Source of the DNA: an uncultured Actinomycetes bacterium
Lineage (GTDB): Bacteria; Actinomycetota; Actinomycetes; S36-B12
Length of the DNA: 32,742 nt
NCBI GenBank assembly: GCA_913057155.1
Contig: CAJXNV010000005.1
Coordinates: forward strand, 1 to 32,742
Reading direction: 5' to 3'
How positions within the stretch are numbered: position 1 is the stretch's first letter; every line of letters begins with the position of its first letter. The translations under genes and the position numbers were made by a program. The notes under the pieces were generated by a model. That model worked only from the letters and a program-made list of their open reading frames with translations, did no database searches and was not told the origin of the DNA. Positions 24,107-32,742 of this stretch are shown here, one piece after another.

Positions 24107-27100
24107 CGCTGGGAGCGTAGGAGTTCGCGGACGTCATCGTCGGTGTCCGGTCGGATCTCGTCTCCCGTCGCCACCATGACGAAGGTCGCGTCGACATCGC
24201 GCCAGTCCACTCCGCGTATCTGCGACCAAGCGATCCGGTAGATCGCCAATTGCCGTGGATCGATGCTCGCGGTCCCTCCGGTCTTCCAATCCACCACTTC
24301 GTATCGGTCGCCATCGGCGAAGACCGCGTCGATCCGGCCGTTGATCACCCGCCCATCGAGGACCACCGAGAAGGGCTGCTCCACCGCCACCGGCTGCAAG
24401 GTGGCATACCGGGTGCGCTGGAAGGCCGCCTTGAGTTCCGCGAGCCCAGCATCGCTGCCGATGCCGTCGAGGTCGTCGTCGGCCGCTCCGGGGAGTTCGT
24501 CCATACCCCACAGCGATTGCTGACCGAAGGCCGTTTCCACCCAGGCGTGCCACGCCACTCCCCGGGCGGCGGCGAGCGAAGGCTTGCGGGGCATGGGACG
24601 CAGTAGGTCTTGGGCGACGCTGTCGGGATCGCTCAACGCGCGAAGGAACGTGGTCGCGCCCACGTGGTCGCCGAGCCGGACTACCTGCTCGTTCTCATCG
24701 GAGCCGGTGCCACCGGCGCCACCGCGATCCATGGATAGTGAGTCGAAGGCCTCGTGCCAACGACGGATCCGCTGTTGCCATGGATCGGGCTCGGTTCCGT
24801 CGATCGACATCTGGAACTGGCCCGGGGCAGACGCCACGGCCGTATCCACGTCGGCTCGCGGTGCGGCGAACTTCGCGCGAACGGCATCGGCTGCCGCACG
24901 CACCCGCGCCTGGTAATCGGCGGCGACCGGCGATGGCCAGGCCGGACGGATGCCACCCACCACCGGATTCGTGGAACCGTCGGCCGGTGGGGCCGCCCAC
25001 GCGACGACTCGGCACAGGTCCGGGTCGGCGGATTCCACCGCCTGCTTGATCTGGGTCAGGAAGCGGTGGGGACCGCGTGGCTTGCTTTGCCCCGGACCCC
25101 ACCAATGTCCGGTGATCGTCAACGCGGTCTCGGCTCGGGTGAGGGCGACGTAGGCGAGGCGTTCGTGGTCGCGTTCGGTCAGATCGCGTAGCGCTTGAAG
25201 GTATCTCTGGTGCTCCTTGCTGACCGACTCCTGCGGATCGCTTGGCTCGTCGGGGAATCCCGCCAGGACCGGCCCGGCATCCGGCCTCAGCGGCCACGGC
25301 ACGGCAGACGCGCCGGTGGTCCAGCGCCCCCGGGATCGGCCACCGGGGAATGCGCCCTCGCTGACGAACGGTACGAAGACCGTGGGGAATTCCAGGCCCT
25401 TGGCCGCGAAGACCGTCATCAACTGCACCGCGCCGGGGACTGCCGGCCGGGTGTGCGAGATGGTGACATCGAAGCGCTCGGCTTCGCGCAGGCGCGCCAG
25501 GAATCCGCCGAGTCCGATGCGGGTGTCGCCACCGACGATGTCCGCGGCGAGGGTGAGGAAATCCACGAGCGCCGCCTGCGCACCTGCCGTCGGATCGGCC
25601 ACCCGCGCTTCGATATCGACACCGAGCAAGGACATCGCGCGAGCCACGAGATCGACCACGGATTCATGGGCTTCGCTCCGCAGCGTCGAGACGATGTCGT
25701 GGAGTTCGGTGAAGGCCGCAAGCGCTTGATCGCTGTAGCGGGAGCGATCACCGGGATCGGCGAGGACGTCGGATAAGGAGACGACTTCCACCGGATCGCT
25801 ACCGGCGACTGCGTCTAGCAGCGCGCGCTCCAGGTTCGGCTCCTTCGAGCGCGATCCACCGCCGGCGAGCTCATGCGCCCGGCCACCGAGCACCGCGAGG
25901 TCGCGGGCACCCACGCGCCACCTGGCACCGGTGAGGAGTTGCACGCAGGCCGGATTGGCGGTCGGTTCGTGGACGAGTTCGAGCAACGCGCGCACATCAG
26001 CAACGGCCGGATCCGCCAGGAGCGCCGCCGCACCTGTCACCTGGGTCGGCACCCCCAGCCGCTGGAGGCAGGCATCGATGCGGCGGATGTCGGCTCCGGT
26101 GGTGCACAGCACCGCCACCGGCGTATCGGAGGATGCATCCTGCGCAGCGAGGTGCGCGCGACGGATCTCGGTGCCCAACCACTCGACTTCGTCGTCGATG
26201 GTGTCGAACAACGCGACGTCCACGCGCGCGGGTGCGCTCTCACCAGCAGGTTCCAGCGGCATCGTGCCGGTGTGCTCGGCGCGCAATCCGGTCGCGATCT
26301 CGTTTGCCACATGCAGCACCGCAGGTCCCGATCGCCGGTTCTGTGCCAGGGAGTAACGCGCTGCCGGCGAACCGTCCGCGCGCGGGAAATGCACGGGGAA
26401 GGACTCGATGTTGTCGACGCTGGCCCCGCGCCAGCCGTAGATGGCCTGGCAAGGATCGCCGACGGCCGTAACCGGGAAACCATCGGCGAAGACGGCCTGC
26501 AAGAAGAGTCGTTGCGCTATCGAGGTGTCCTGATACTCGTCGAGCAAGACGATGTCGTAGCGGCGGCGGATATCGGTCACGGTTTCCGGATAGCGCTGCA
26601 CGATCTCGTGGGCCAGACGAACCTGATCGGAGTACTCCCACAGATCCCGACGAGCCTTGTACCCGCGCCATTCGATGGTCAACCGAGCCAGGATGCTGCG
26701 CTTGCGTGCGGCTTGCTGGATATCGCGCCCGATTCCCTTGTCGGCGCCACGCGCCTGCAACTTCTCGATCACTTCGCGGTCGTGCTCGATCACCCGCTCC
26801 GGCTCGACGGCCAATTCACTGAGCTCGCTATCGAGGGCGAGCATCTCCTTGGTCAGGTGCAACGGGCTGCCACCGAGGCCTGCCAACTGCGCGCCGAGGG
26901 AATCGGCGCCCACCGAATCGGCGCCGCACACCAGGGAATAGGCGTGTTGGTAGCGCAGACCGTCGGTGAGCAAGGTGGCATCCGGCTCCCGCCCGATCCG
27001 CAAGCCGAACTCGCTGACCAGCCGGCCGGCGAAGGCGTGGTAGGTCGAGACGGTCGGCTCCGCTTCGGTCGCACCGACCGCGGCCGCCCGGGATCGGATG

Positions 27101-27342
27101 GCGGCAAGGAGTTGGGCGGCGGCCTTGTTGGTGAACGTCAAACCGAGCACGCGATCGGGATCGATGAGACCCGCGCCGACGAGGTAGGCCACCCGGGCCG
27201 ACATCGAGGTGGTCTTGCCCGTGCCTGCCCCGGCGACGATCACCGCCGGCTCCAGGGGTGCGCTGATGGCGGTCCATTGGGCCTCGCTCGGTTCGAAACC
27301 CAGTGCGCGCTCGAGATCGCCGCGGGTGAAATCCGCACTCAT
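24103..27342 (-). CDS. adnB: UvrD-like helicase with RecB-type PD-(D/E)XK nuclease (AdnB-like)
   Basis: Walker A VAGAGTGKTTSMSARV, LLDEYQDTSIAQRLF, C-terminal nuclease VINGRIDAVFADGDRYEVVDWKTGG. ATGA overlap with the upstream helicase gene. Confidence 0.88.
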   Translation of the reverse strand: MSADFTRGDLERALGFEPSEAQWTAISAPLEPAVIVAGAGTGKTTSMSARVAYLVGAGLIDPDRVLGLTFTNKAAAQLLAAIRSRAAAVGATEAEPTVSTYHAFAGRLVSEFGLRIGREPDATLLTDGLRYQHAYSLVCGADSVGADSLGAQLAGLGGSPLHLTKEMLALDSELSELAVEPERVIEHDREVIEKLQARGADKGIGRDIQQAARKRSILARLTIEWRGYKARRDLWEYSDQVRLAHEIVQRYPETVTDIRRRYDIVLLDEYQDTSIAQRLFLQAVFADGFPVTAVGDPCQAIYGWRGASVDNIESFPVHFPRADGSPAARYSLAQNRRSGPAVLHVANEIATGLRAEHTGTMPLEPAGESAPARVDVALFDTIDDEVEWLGTEIRRAHLAAQDASSDTPVAVLCTTGADIRRIDACLQRLGVPTQVTGAAALLADPAVADVRALLELVHEPTANPACVQLLTGARWRVGARDLAVLGGRAHELAGGGSRSKEPNLERALLDAVAGSDPVEVVSLSDVLADPGDRSRYSDQALAAFTELHDIVSTLRSEAHESVVDLVARAMSLLGVDIEARVADPTAGAQAALVDFLTLAADIVGGDTRIGLGGFLARLREAERFDVTISHTRPAVPGAVQLMTVFAAKGLEFPTVFVPFVSEGAFPGGRSRGRWTTGASAVPWPLRPDAGPVLAGFPDEPSDPQESVSKEHQRYLQALRDLTERDHERLAYVALTRAETALTITGHWWGPGQSKPRGPHRFLTQIKQAVESADPDLCRVVAWAAPPADGSTNPVVGGIRPAWPSPVAADYQARVRAAADAVRAKFAAPRADVDTAVASAPGQFQMSIDGTEPDPWQQRIRRWHEAFDSLSMDRGGAGGTGSDENEQVVRLGDHVGATTFLRALSDPDSVAQDLLRPMPRKPSLAAARGVAWHAWVETAFGQQSLWGMDELPGAADDDLDGIGSDAGLAELKAAFQRTRYATLQPVAVEQPFSVVLDGRVINGRIDAVFADGDRYEVVDWKTGGTASIDPRQLAIYRIAWSQIRGVDWRDVDATFVMVATGDEIRPDTDDDVRELLRSQR

Positions 27343-30300
27343 GGCGAACCCACTCGGCTGCCGGGTGCTGTCTCGCTATCGCTACCGCCATCAGCATCGG
27401 GTTCGAGTTCGAGTTCGACGACGCTCGGACTCGGGTTCTTGGCCGGGCAGATCGCGGTGAATGCGCAGTAGTTGCACTGCTTGCCCACGGTCGCGGTGAT
27501 GTCCTCCGCGCGAAGCACCTGCACGGCCTCACCTAGTGCCGTTTCGACCCACGTGGGCGGCGACGTGGCATCGAGCGGTGCTTGCGGCTGCTCCTTGGGC
27601 CCGGGGTCGTCGGTGCCGGCGTCCTTGCGCAACTGGACCAGGGCAGCGCCCCCGACGTGGTCGGCGAGGGGCGCATCGGCCGACTCGCTCAGCAGCACCT
27701 GGTAGAGCCCCAACTGTCCATGTTCGGCGATCTCGGCCTTGGTTGGAATCGTGTTCGTGGTCTTCAAGTCGATCGCGATCAGGCCACCTTCGTCATCGCG
27801 CTCGATGCGATCGAGGAATCCGCGCACCGTGACGTTCGCCGTGGTGCCGTCCGGCAGTGGAACGGGCACCTCGGCCTCCAAGTACCGCTCGGTGTCGACG
27901 AGTTCGCGGGAACGCTGAACCTGGTATTGCAGGAACCTCTCGAGCGATCGTCGTGCCTCGCTTCGTTCGGCCTCCGAACGCCATGGTGCTTCGAATTCCA
28001 CGGTGGACCAGACGTCGTCGACGAGGGCATCCATCGCCTCGATGTCCTCGGGGACGTTCCCTTTCGCAACGTGGTCCGCGATCGCGTGCACGATGCTGCC
28101 GAAGGCCGTGCTTCCACCGCGCACTGTCTCGGCGTGGACTTCGTGATCGAGGAACCACTTCATCGAGCATCCGCGCAACGCATCCAGGCTCGAACCGGAA
28201 AGCGCGATGGTGGCGCCTTCCTCACGCAGCGGCACCGGACCCTCCGAGAGGCGCCGCACACCCCACCAGTTATCGGGGTCGGCCCCCGGCACTAGCGCCT
28301 TGCCGTCGGCATCGCGCAGGGTGCTGGCGCGAGCGAGCAGCGTGGCGGCCTGTTCGCGGACTTCCTCGGGGCTGCTGGGATCCATCAACGCCAGCCGAAG
28401 GTCGGCGACCAGCGCCGGCCAACTGGTGATCAGTTCGACCTGGGAGGTGAGCTGGCGCACTGGGAACCCGGCACGCTCGACATCCTCTACGAATCGACTC
28501 GGTCGATCGTCTCCGGAATCGCCGTCGTCGACGGCCAGCACGTTGAGTTGCTCGCGGGCTCGCGTGCAGGCCACGTACAGCAGGTTCCGCTCCTCGCGGA
28601 TCAACTCCCCGACCGGGTCGCCTACTCCGCCTGCGTCCCGGTCGAGTAGGTCCTCGAGTTCCTGGACGCCGAGCAGGGATCCGCGCAAACGCAGGTTCGG
28701 CCACGAGCCCTCCTCCAGTCCCGCCACCCACACGCGAGACCACTGCAGGCCCTTGGCTCGATGCACCGTCATGATCTGCACGCGGTCTCGCTCGATCCGC
28801 GAACCCGCCGCGGCGATCGATTCGGCTGGAATGGCCTGATCGCGCAGGGTGGCGATGAACGCGTCGATCCCGTAGATGCCCCGGTAGCGCTCGCTGATGC
28901 GCTCGGCGGTGTCGAACAGCGCCATGACCGCATCGAGGTCGTGGTCGGCCGTACTCGACCCCGCCAACGCAGCTTCCCGCAACCGATCCGGCCAACCGTG
29001 CGGATGCGGCCCACCTGTCCAGGCCACCCACAAGATCTCGGCGAGCGGAGCTCCGGCCTGGATCCGAGCCCGGACATCGGCGAGGAGTTGGCGAGCCCGC
29101 TGCACTCCCATGGCGATGAAGGACGTGGGTTCGATCGAGGCCGGCACGATGCCTTGCTCATCGGTACAGATGAGCTCGGCGATCAACTCCCGCGCCGGTG
29201 CCAACGAGGCGCCCGCGGCTCGACGCGCATCCCGAAGTGCGCGACCCAGCCGGCGTAGGTCGGAGGGATCGAATCGGATGATCGGTCCGGTAAGGAGGTC
29301 GAGCACCTGCTCTACCCGCGCTCGCCGCGGATCTGCTGCGACCTCGAGGGCCAACAGCAACTGAGCGACCGCCGGTTCGGCGCGTAGTGGTCGCTCGTCG
29401 GCCGCGACGGTGGCAGGGACGTCCGCTAGCCGCAGAGCGCGCTCCACCTCACCGAGATCGGAGAAGGTCCGCACGAGAACCGCCATGTCCCGCCAGCGCA
29501 CGGACTCGTGGACATGCGCCGCACGCAACTGCTCGGCGATGTGCATGTTCCGTGAGGACCGCGAACTACACACGAAGACATCGACCGAATCGGAACCGGC
29601 GCCACGCTCCACGAGCGGAGCCCGATGCTCGCGCTGCACGTCGATAGGAAGTCCCGGGAGCACCGCCGGCTTCAGCGCCGCCTGCGCGGCGCGGGCGATC
29701 TCCGGACCGAAGCGGCGCACACTTCGCAGCGCGATGATCGGAGCCGGCGCCCCATCGGCGGCGGGGAACCGACGCGGGAAATCACCGATGCCGTCGACAT
29801 CGGCACCACGGAACGCATAGATCGCCTGGTCGGGATCCCCGACGGCCACCACCGCGCACTGCGGACCGGCGATGGCCCGCAACAGTTGTACCTGCAGTGG
29901 ATCGGTGTCTTGGTACTCGTCGACGTAGATGGCGCGCAGCCGGCCGTGCAATTCCTGCTGCACGCCGGGCTCGCGCGCCGTGATGACCGCGCGGCGCATC
30001 AGGTCGGCGTAGTCCAGGACGTTCTCCAAGACCATGACGTCCGATTCCTGCTCGGCGACCGCGGCGATCGCAGCCCACTCCGGGCGACCGGCTTCTCGCG
30101 CCAATGCCCGCAATCCGTCGGGCGAGAGATCCCGTTCCCTGATGCGCGCGATCAAGGTGCGCACCTCGACCGCGAAACCGTGGGTGCCCAGGGCCTCACG
30201 GATGATCTCGGGCCAGTCGATCGAACCGTCTTCCACGGTCCCGCGGATGAGTTCACGGATCCGCAGGTCCTCTTCGGCACCGGAGAGCAAACGCGGCGGA

Positions 30301-30647
30301 TCGCTGTACTGCTGGGCATCGCCGGTGCTACGCAGCAACCCGTAAGCGAAGGAATGGAAGGTGGTGACCGGCGGCAGCAGTCCGCCACCGCGGCGGGCGG
30401 CTATCCGGTCGCGTAGTTCCTCGGCAGCGCGGCGCCCGAAGGTCAGCGCCAGGATCGAATCCACGGGGCGATCGCCCTCTGCGAGCCGGGCGACCACGGA
30501 CTCCACGATGGTCGTGGTCTTGCCCGTTCCCGGCCCCGCCAGCACCAGGAGCGGACCCTCCCGATGCTCCACCACGGCCTGCTGGGCGGCATCTAGTTCC
30601 GGCGGGCGCGCACGCTCGGGGGCAGACAGATCCAGCCGCGTGTGCAC
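27339..30647 (-). CDS. adnA: UvrD-like helicase with Fe-S RecB-type nuclease (AdnA-like)
   Basis: Walker A LAGPGTGKTTTIVESV, IYVDEYQDTDPLQ, nuclease RGFLDRIERDDEGGLIAIDLKTT, cysteines GCSMKWFLDHEV ... KQCNYCAFTAICP consistent with a 4Fe-4S nuclease domain. Confidence 0.88.
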   Translation of the reverse strand: MHTRLDLSAPERARPPELDAAQQAVVEHREGPLLVLAGPGTGKTTTIVESVVARLAEGDRPVDSILALTFGRRAAEELRDRIAARRGGGLLPPVTTFHSFAYGLLRSTGDAQQYSDPPRLLSGAEEDLRIRELIRGTVEDGSIDWPEIIREALGTHGFAVEVRTLIARIRERDLSPDGLRALAREAGRPEWAAIAAVAEQESDVMVLENVLDYADLMRRAVITAREPGVQQELHGRLRAIYVDEYQDTDPLQVQLLRAIAGPQCAVVAVGDPDQAIYAFRGADVDGIGDFPRRFPAADGAPAPIIALRSVRRFGPEIARAAQAALKPAVLPGLPIDVQREHRAPLVERGAGSDSVDVFVCSSRSSRNMHIAEQLRAAHVHESVRWRDMAVLVRTFSDLGEVERALRLADVPATVAADERPLRAEPAVAQLLLALEVAADPRRARVEQVLDLLTGPIIRFDPSDLRRLGRALRDARRAAGASLAPARELIAELICTDEQGIVPASIEPTSFIAMGVQRARQLLADVRARIQAGAPLAEILWVAWTGGPHPHGWPDRLREAALAGSSTADHDLDAVMALFDTAERISERYRGIYGIDAFIATLRDQAIPAESIAAAGSRIERDRVQIMTVHRAKGLQWSRVWVAGLEEGSWPNLRLRGSLLGVQELEDLLDRDAGGVGDPVGELIREERNLLYVACTRAREQLNVLAVDDGDSGDDRPSRFVEDVERAGFPVRQLTSQVELITSWPALVADLRLALMDPSSPEEVREQAATLLARASTLRDADGKALVPGADPDNWWGVRRLSEGPVPLREEGATIALSGSSLDALRGCSMKWFLDHEVHAETVRGGSTAFGSIVHAIADHVAKGNVPEDIEAMDALVDDVWSTVEFEAPWRSEAERSEARRSLERFLQYQVQRSRELVDTERYLEAEVPVPLPDGTTANVTVRGFLDRIERDDEGGLIAIDLKTTNTIPTKAEIAEHGQLGLYQVLLSESADAPLADHVGGAALVQLRKDAGTDDPGPKEQPQAPLDATSPPTWVETALGEAVQVLRAEDITATVGKQCNYCAFTAICPAKNPSPSVVELELEPDADGGSDSETAPGSRVGSP

Positions 30648-30685
30648 GAGGCATGGATACCACTGCGATGTGACACCATCGACCG

Positions 30686-32742
30686 GTGAGCGACGACACG
30701 CGGCCGGAGGAACCCGCCGCTGCCGACTCGACGCTTCGTACCGAATTCACCATCGCCGGTCCGCTGCCGGTACCGACCGATACCGGCGAGGAGGATCTGC
30801 GCGATCGCGTCCTCGCAGATTCCGGTGCCATCTCCGATTCGCCGACTCGCTATCCGAGCGCCCCGGACTCGCGCGGTCAGGGAGCCGACGGCGTCACCCC
30901 AGGCGGGACGATCGTCATCGAGGACGGGGTCATCCCCCGACGCCTGCGTCGCCCGCTGGACCTCGCGCGGCTCGCGCTAGCCCTGTTGATCGCCGCCGGC
31001 GCCGTCGCCCTCGGCTGGTTCGCGACCGGAACCGCAACCGGCCTAGAGGAGGATCTGGCCGGCGGCGCACGATTACTGCCCGATGGCGTCGTCCTCGTGC
31101 TGAACATCATCGGTGGCATCGGCACGCTGTTGCTGCCGATCGGTGGCGCGATCGCCTTGATCGTGCGCCGTCGGGTGCGCCAGCTCTTCGATGCCCTCGT
31201 CGCACTCCTCGTCGCCGCCGTCGTCTTGACGGGGGCCTCGATCCTGGTCTCGGAATTCGGCGACGCCCGACTGCTGATCACCCTCACCGGATCGGCCGAC
31301 CCGAACAACGCGGCCACCACGCCCATCCTCGGTGGACTCCTGGCCTTCATCACCGCATCGCGACTGATGAGTCGTCGTCCGTGGAACGTGCTCTCGGCCC
31401 TGGTGATGGGTTCGTTGATCATCGTCGCGATTCTCAGCGCCACCATCTCCATCGCCGGGCTCGGCGCCTCGCTGGCCGTCGGGTGGGCACTGGGCCTGGC
31501 CGTTCGCTACGGCTTCGGCACACCCACCACCCGCCCGAGCGGTGCCGAGGTGGCCGATGCCCTCGACCGCGGCGGCTTCCCGGTCGTGATGCTTCGAGCG
31601 CAGGAATCGACGCGGCGCGGGCGCCGCTACACCGGCACCACGCGGCGCGGGGAAACACTGCAGATCACCGTGCTCGATCGCGACCTCGAGGGCGCTGGGC
31701 TGGCTCGGTCGATCTGGACCTCGCTGCGGCTGCGCGAAGAACCGGGCAATGCCACCTTCAACATGCGCCGCGCGTTGGAGCACGCCGCCTTGGTCTCCTA
31801 CGCCGGACAAGCAGCAGGCGCCCCCGAGCCCCGGCTGCTGCTGGCCTCGGAGGTCGGCCCCGACTCCTGCGTGCTGGCTTACCAGCACATCGAGGGCACC
31901 CGCTTCAGCGACCTACCCGAGGTGAGCGATGCCGATCTGACCGGAGCGTGGAAAGCGGTCCGCGCGCTCCACGAGCATCAGATCTCCCACCGCTCGCTCA
32001 CCGCCGATCACTTCCTGCGCGCCGAAGACGGCAGCGTGTGGTTGATCGGACACGACACCGGTGGGGTCGCCGCGAGCGATGTGTCCATGCGCATCGATGT
32101 CGCCGAGACGCTCTGCACGTTGGCGATGCTGACCGACGTCGACCGAGCCGTCGATACCGGCCGATCGGTGCTCGGACTCGAACGACTCGGCCGCGCGCTC
32201 CCGGCACTTCAACCGGTGGCACTCTCGCGCCCCACTCGGACCCAGTTGCGCAAGCACAAGGGACTCATGGTGTCTTTGCGCGATCGGCTCGTGGAGATCC
32301 GACCCGGAGCCGACGAAGAGACGATCCAGTTCGAACGCATCAAGCCGCGCACCCTCATCATGGTCGTCGTCGGCACCATCGCCGGCTACGTCTTGTTGTC
32401 CCAGTTGGCGCAGGTCGACCTCGTCACCCTCGTCACCACGGCCGATTGGCGTTGGATCGGCGCGGCGATCGGCTTCAGCCTGCTGACCTACTTCGGCTCG
32501 GCTTGGGCCCTTTCGGGCTTCGTACCCGAGAAACTGCGTTTGTCCCGCACGGTGATGGCGCAGGTGGCGGGTGATTTCGCGACGCTCGTCTCCCCACCCA
32601 CCTTGGGTTCCATCGCCATCAATGTGCGCTATCTGCAAAAGTCTGGCCTGCATCCGGCACTCGCCGCGGCCAGTGTCGGTGTCTCCGGCGTGGTGACGTT
32701 CGTCGTTCACATCACCTTGCTGTTGGGCTTCACCATCGCCGC
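30686..32742 (+). CDS. Large membrane protein: N-terminal TM region, degenerate kinase-like domain, LPG-synthase/flippase-like TM domain (3' truncated by window edge)
   Basis: Hand translation from GTG 30686 is open to 32742: VSDDTRPEEPAAADS...RPLDLARLALALLIAAGAVALGW...HRSLTADHFLRAEDGSVWLIGHDTG...VVGTIAGYVLLSQLAQVDLVTLVTTADWRWIGAAIGFSLLTYFGSAWALSGFVPEKLRLSRTVMAQVAGDFATLVSPPTLGSIAINVRYLQKSGL. Missing from the track because no stop lies in the window. Confidence 0.87.
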   Translation, partial: MSDDTRPEEPAAADSTLRTEFTIAGPLPVPTDTGEEDLRDRVLADSGAISDSPTRYPSAPDSRGQGADGVTPGGTIVIEDGVIPRRLRRPLDLARLALALLIAAGAVALGWFATGTATGLEEDLAGGARLLPDGVVLVLNIIGGIGTLLLPIGGAIALIVRRRVRQLFDALVALLVAAVVLTGASILVSEFGDARLLITLTGSADPNNAATTPILGGLLAFITASRLMSRRPWNVLSALVMGSLIIVAILSATISIAGLGASLAVGWALGLAVRYGFGTPTTRPSGAEVADALDRGGFPVVMLRAQESTRRGRRYTGTTRRGETLQITVLDRDLEGAGLARSIWTSLRLREEPGNATFNMRRALEHAALVSYAGQAAGAPEPRLLLASEVGPDSCVLAYQHIEGTRFSDLPEVSDADLTGAWKAVRALHEHQISHRSLTADHFLRAEDGSVWLIGHDTGGVAASDVSMRIDVAETLCTLAMLTDVDRAVDTGRSVLGLERLGRALPALQPVALSRPTRTQLRKHKGLMVSLRDRLVEIRPGADEETIQFERIKPRTLIMVVVGTIAGYVLLSQLAQVDLVTLVTTADWRWIGAAIGFSLLTYFGSAWALSGFVPEKLRLSRTVMAQVAGDFATLVSPPTLGSIAINVRYLQKSGLHPALAAASVGVSGVVTFVVHITLLLGFTIA

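Noticed and set aside
25873-27471. 532-aa + strand ORF antisense to adnB
   Set aside because: Typical high-GC antisense ORF: no domain, biased composition, and the opposite frame has clear helicase motifs.
24103-30647. Two adjacent UvrD/RecB-like genes considered as an anti-phage defence module
   Set aside because: Sequence features and neighbours match the conserved AdnAB double-strand-break resection complex; no defence genes or mobile-element signs nearby.
30361-32574. 737-aa + strand ORF in the track
   Set aside because: Arg/Pro/His-rich translation without domain signals; antisense to the adnA 5' end and in the wrong frame relative to the convincing membrane protein frame from 30686.

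Overview
High-GC actinobacterial chromosomal window. The track ORFs were re-read for frame, likely start codon and motifs, all by eye. Left part (1-7.6 kb): the 3' end of a glutathione peroxidase gene, a predicted secreted DTG-motif aspartic-protease-like protein, a Tat-exported formylglycine-type sulfatase, a NarL/LuxR response regulator overlapping (ATGA) a large sensor kinase that looks internally duplicated, and a membrane-anchored protein of unknown function. Next come an initiator tRNA-fMet with encoded CCA and a hairpin terminator. The right part (7.8-30.6 kb) corresponds gene by gene to the conserved actinobacterial block known from M. tuberculosis Rv3193c-Rv3202c: UPF0182 protein, PDZ/Lon-like protease, DUF2342 protein, orphan cyclodehydratase-like protein, ABC1 kinase, UvrD2, mycoredoxin, NudC, and AdnA/AdnB-type helicase-nucleases. 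No whiB7-type gene lies between the ABC1 kinase gene and uvrD2, and an acyltransferase-3 gene sits where the Rv3200c channel gene would be. The window ends inside a large membrane protein gene (kinase-like segment followed by a LPG-synthase/flippase-like TM domain) that is absent from the ORF track because it has no stop in the window. A 59-codon membrane protein gene upstream of the PDZ protease was also missed by the track. No CRISPR array, transposase or prophage was seen. Nothing here is a clear new defence or mobile system; the most interesting points are architecture changes in a conserved block, a structured intergenic region, and several fused or degenerate protein architectures.
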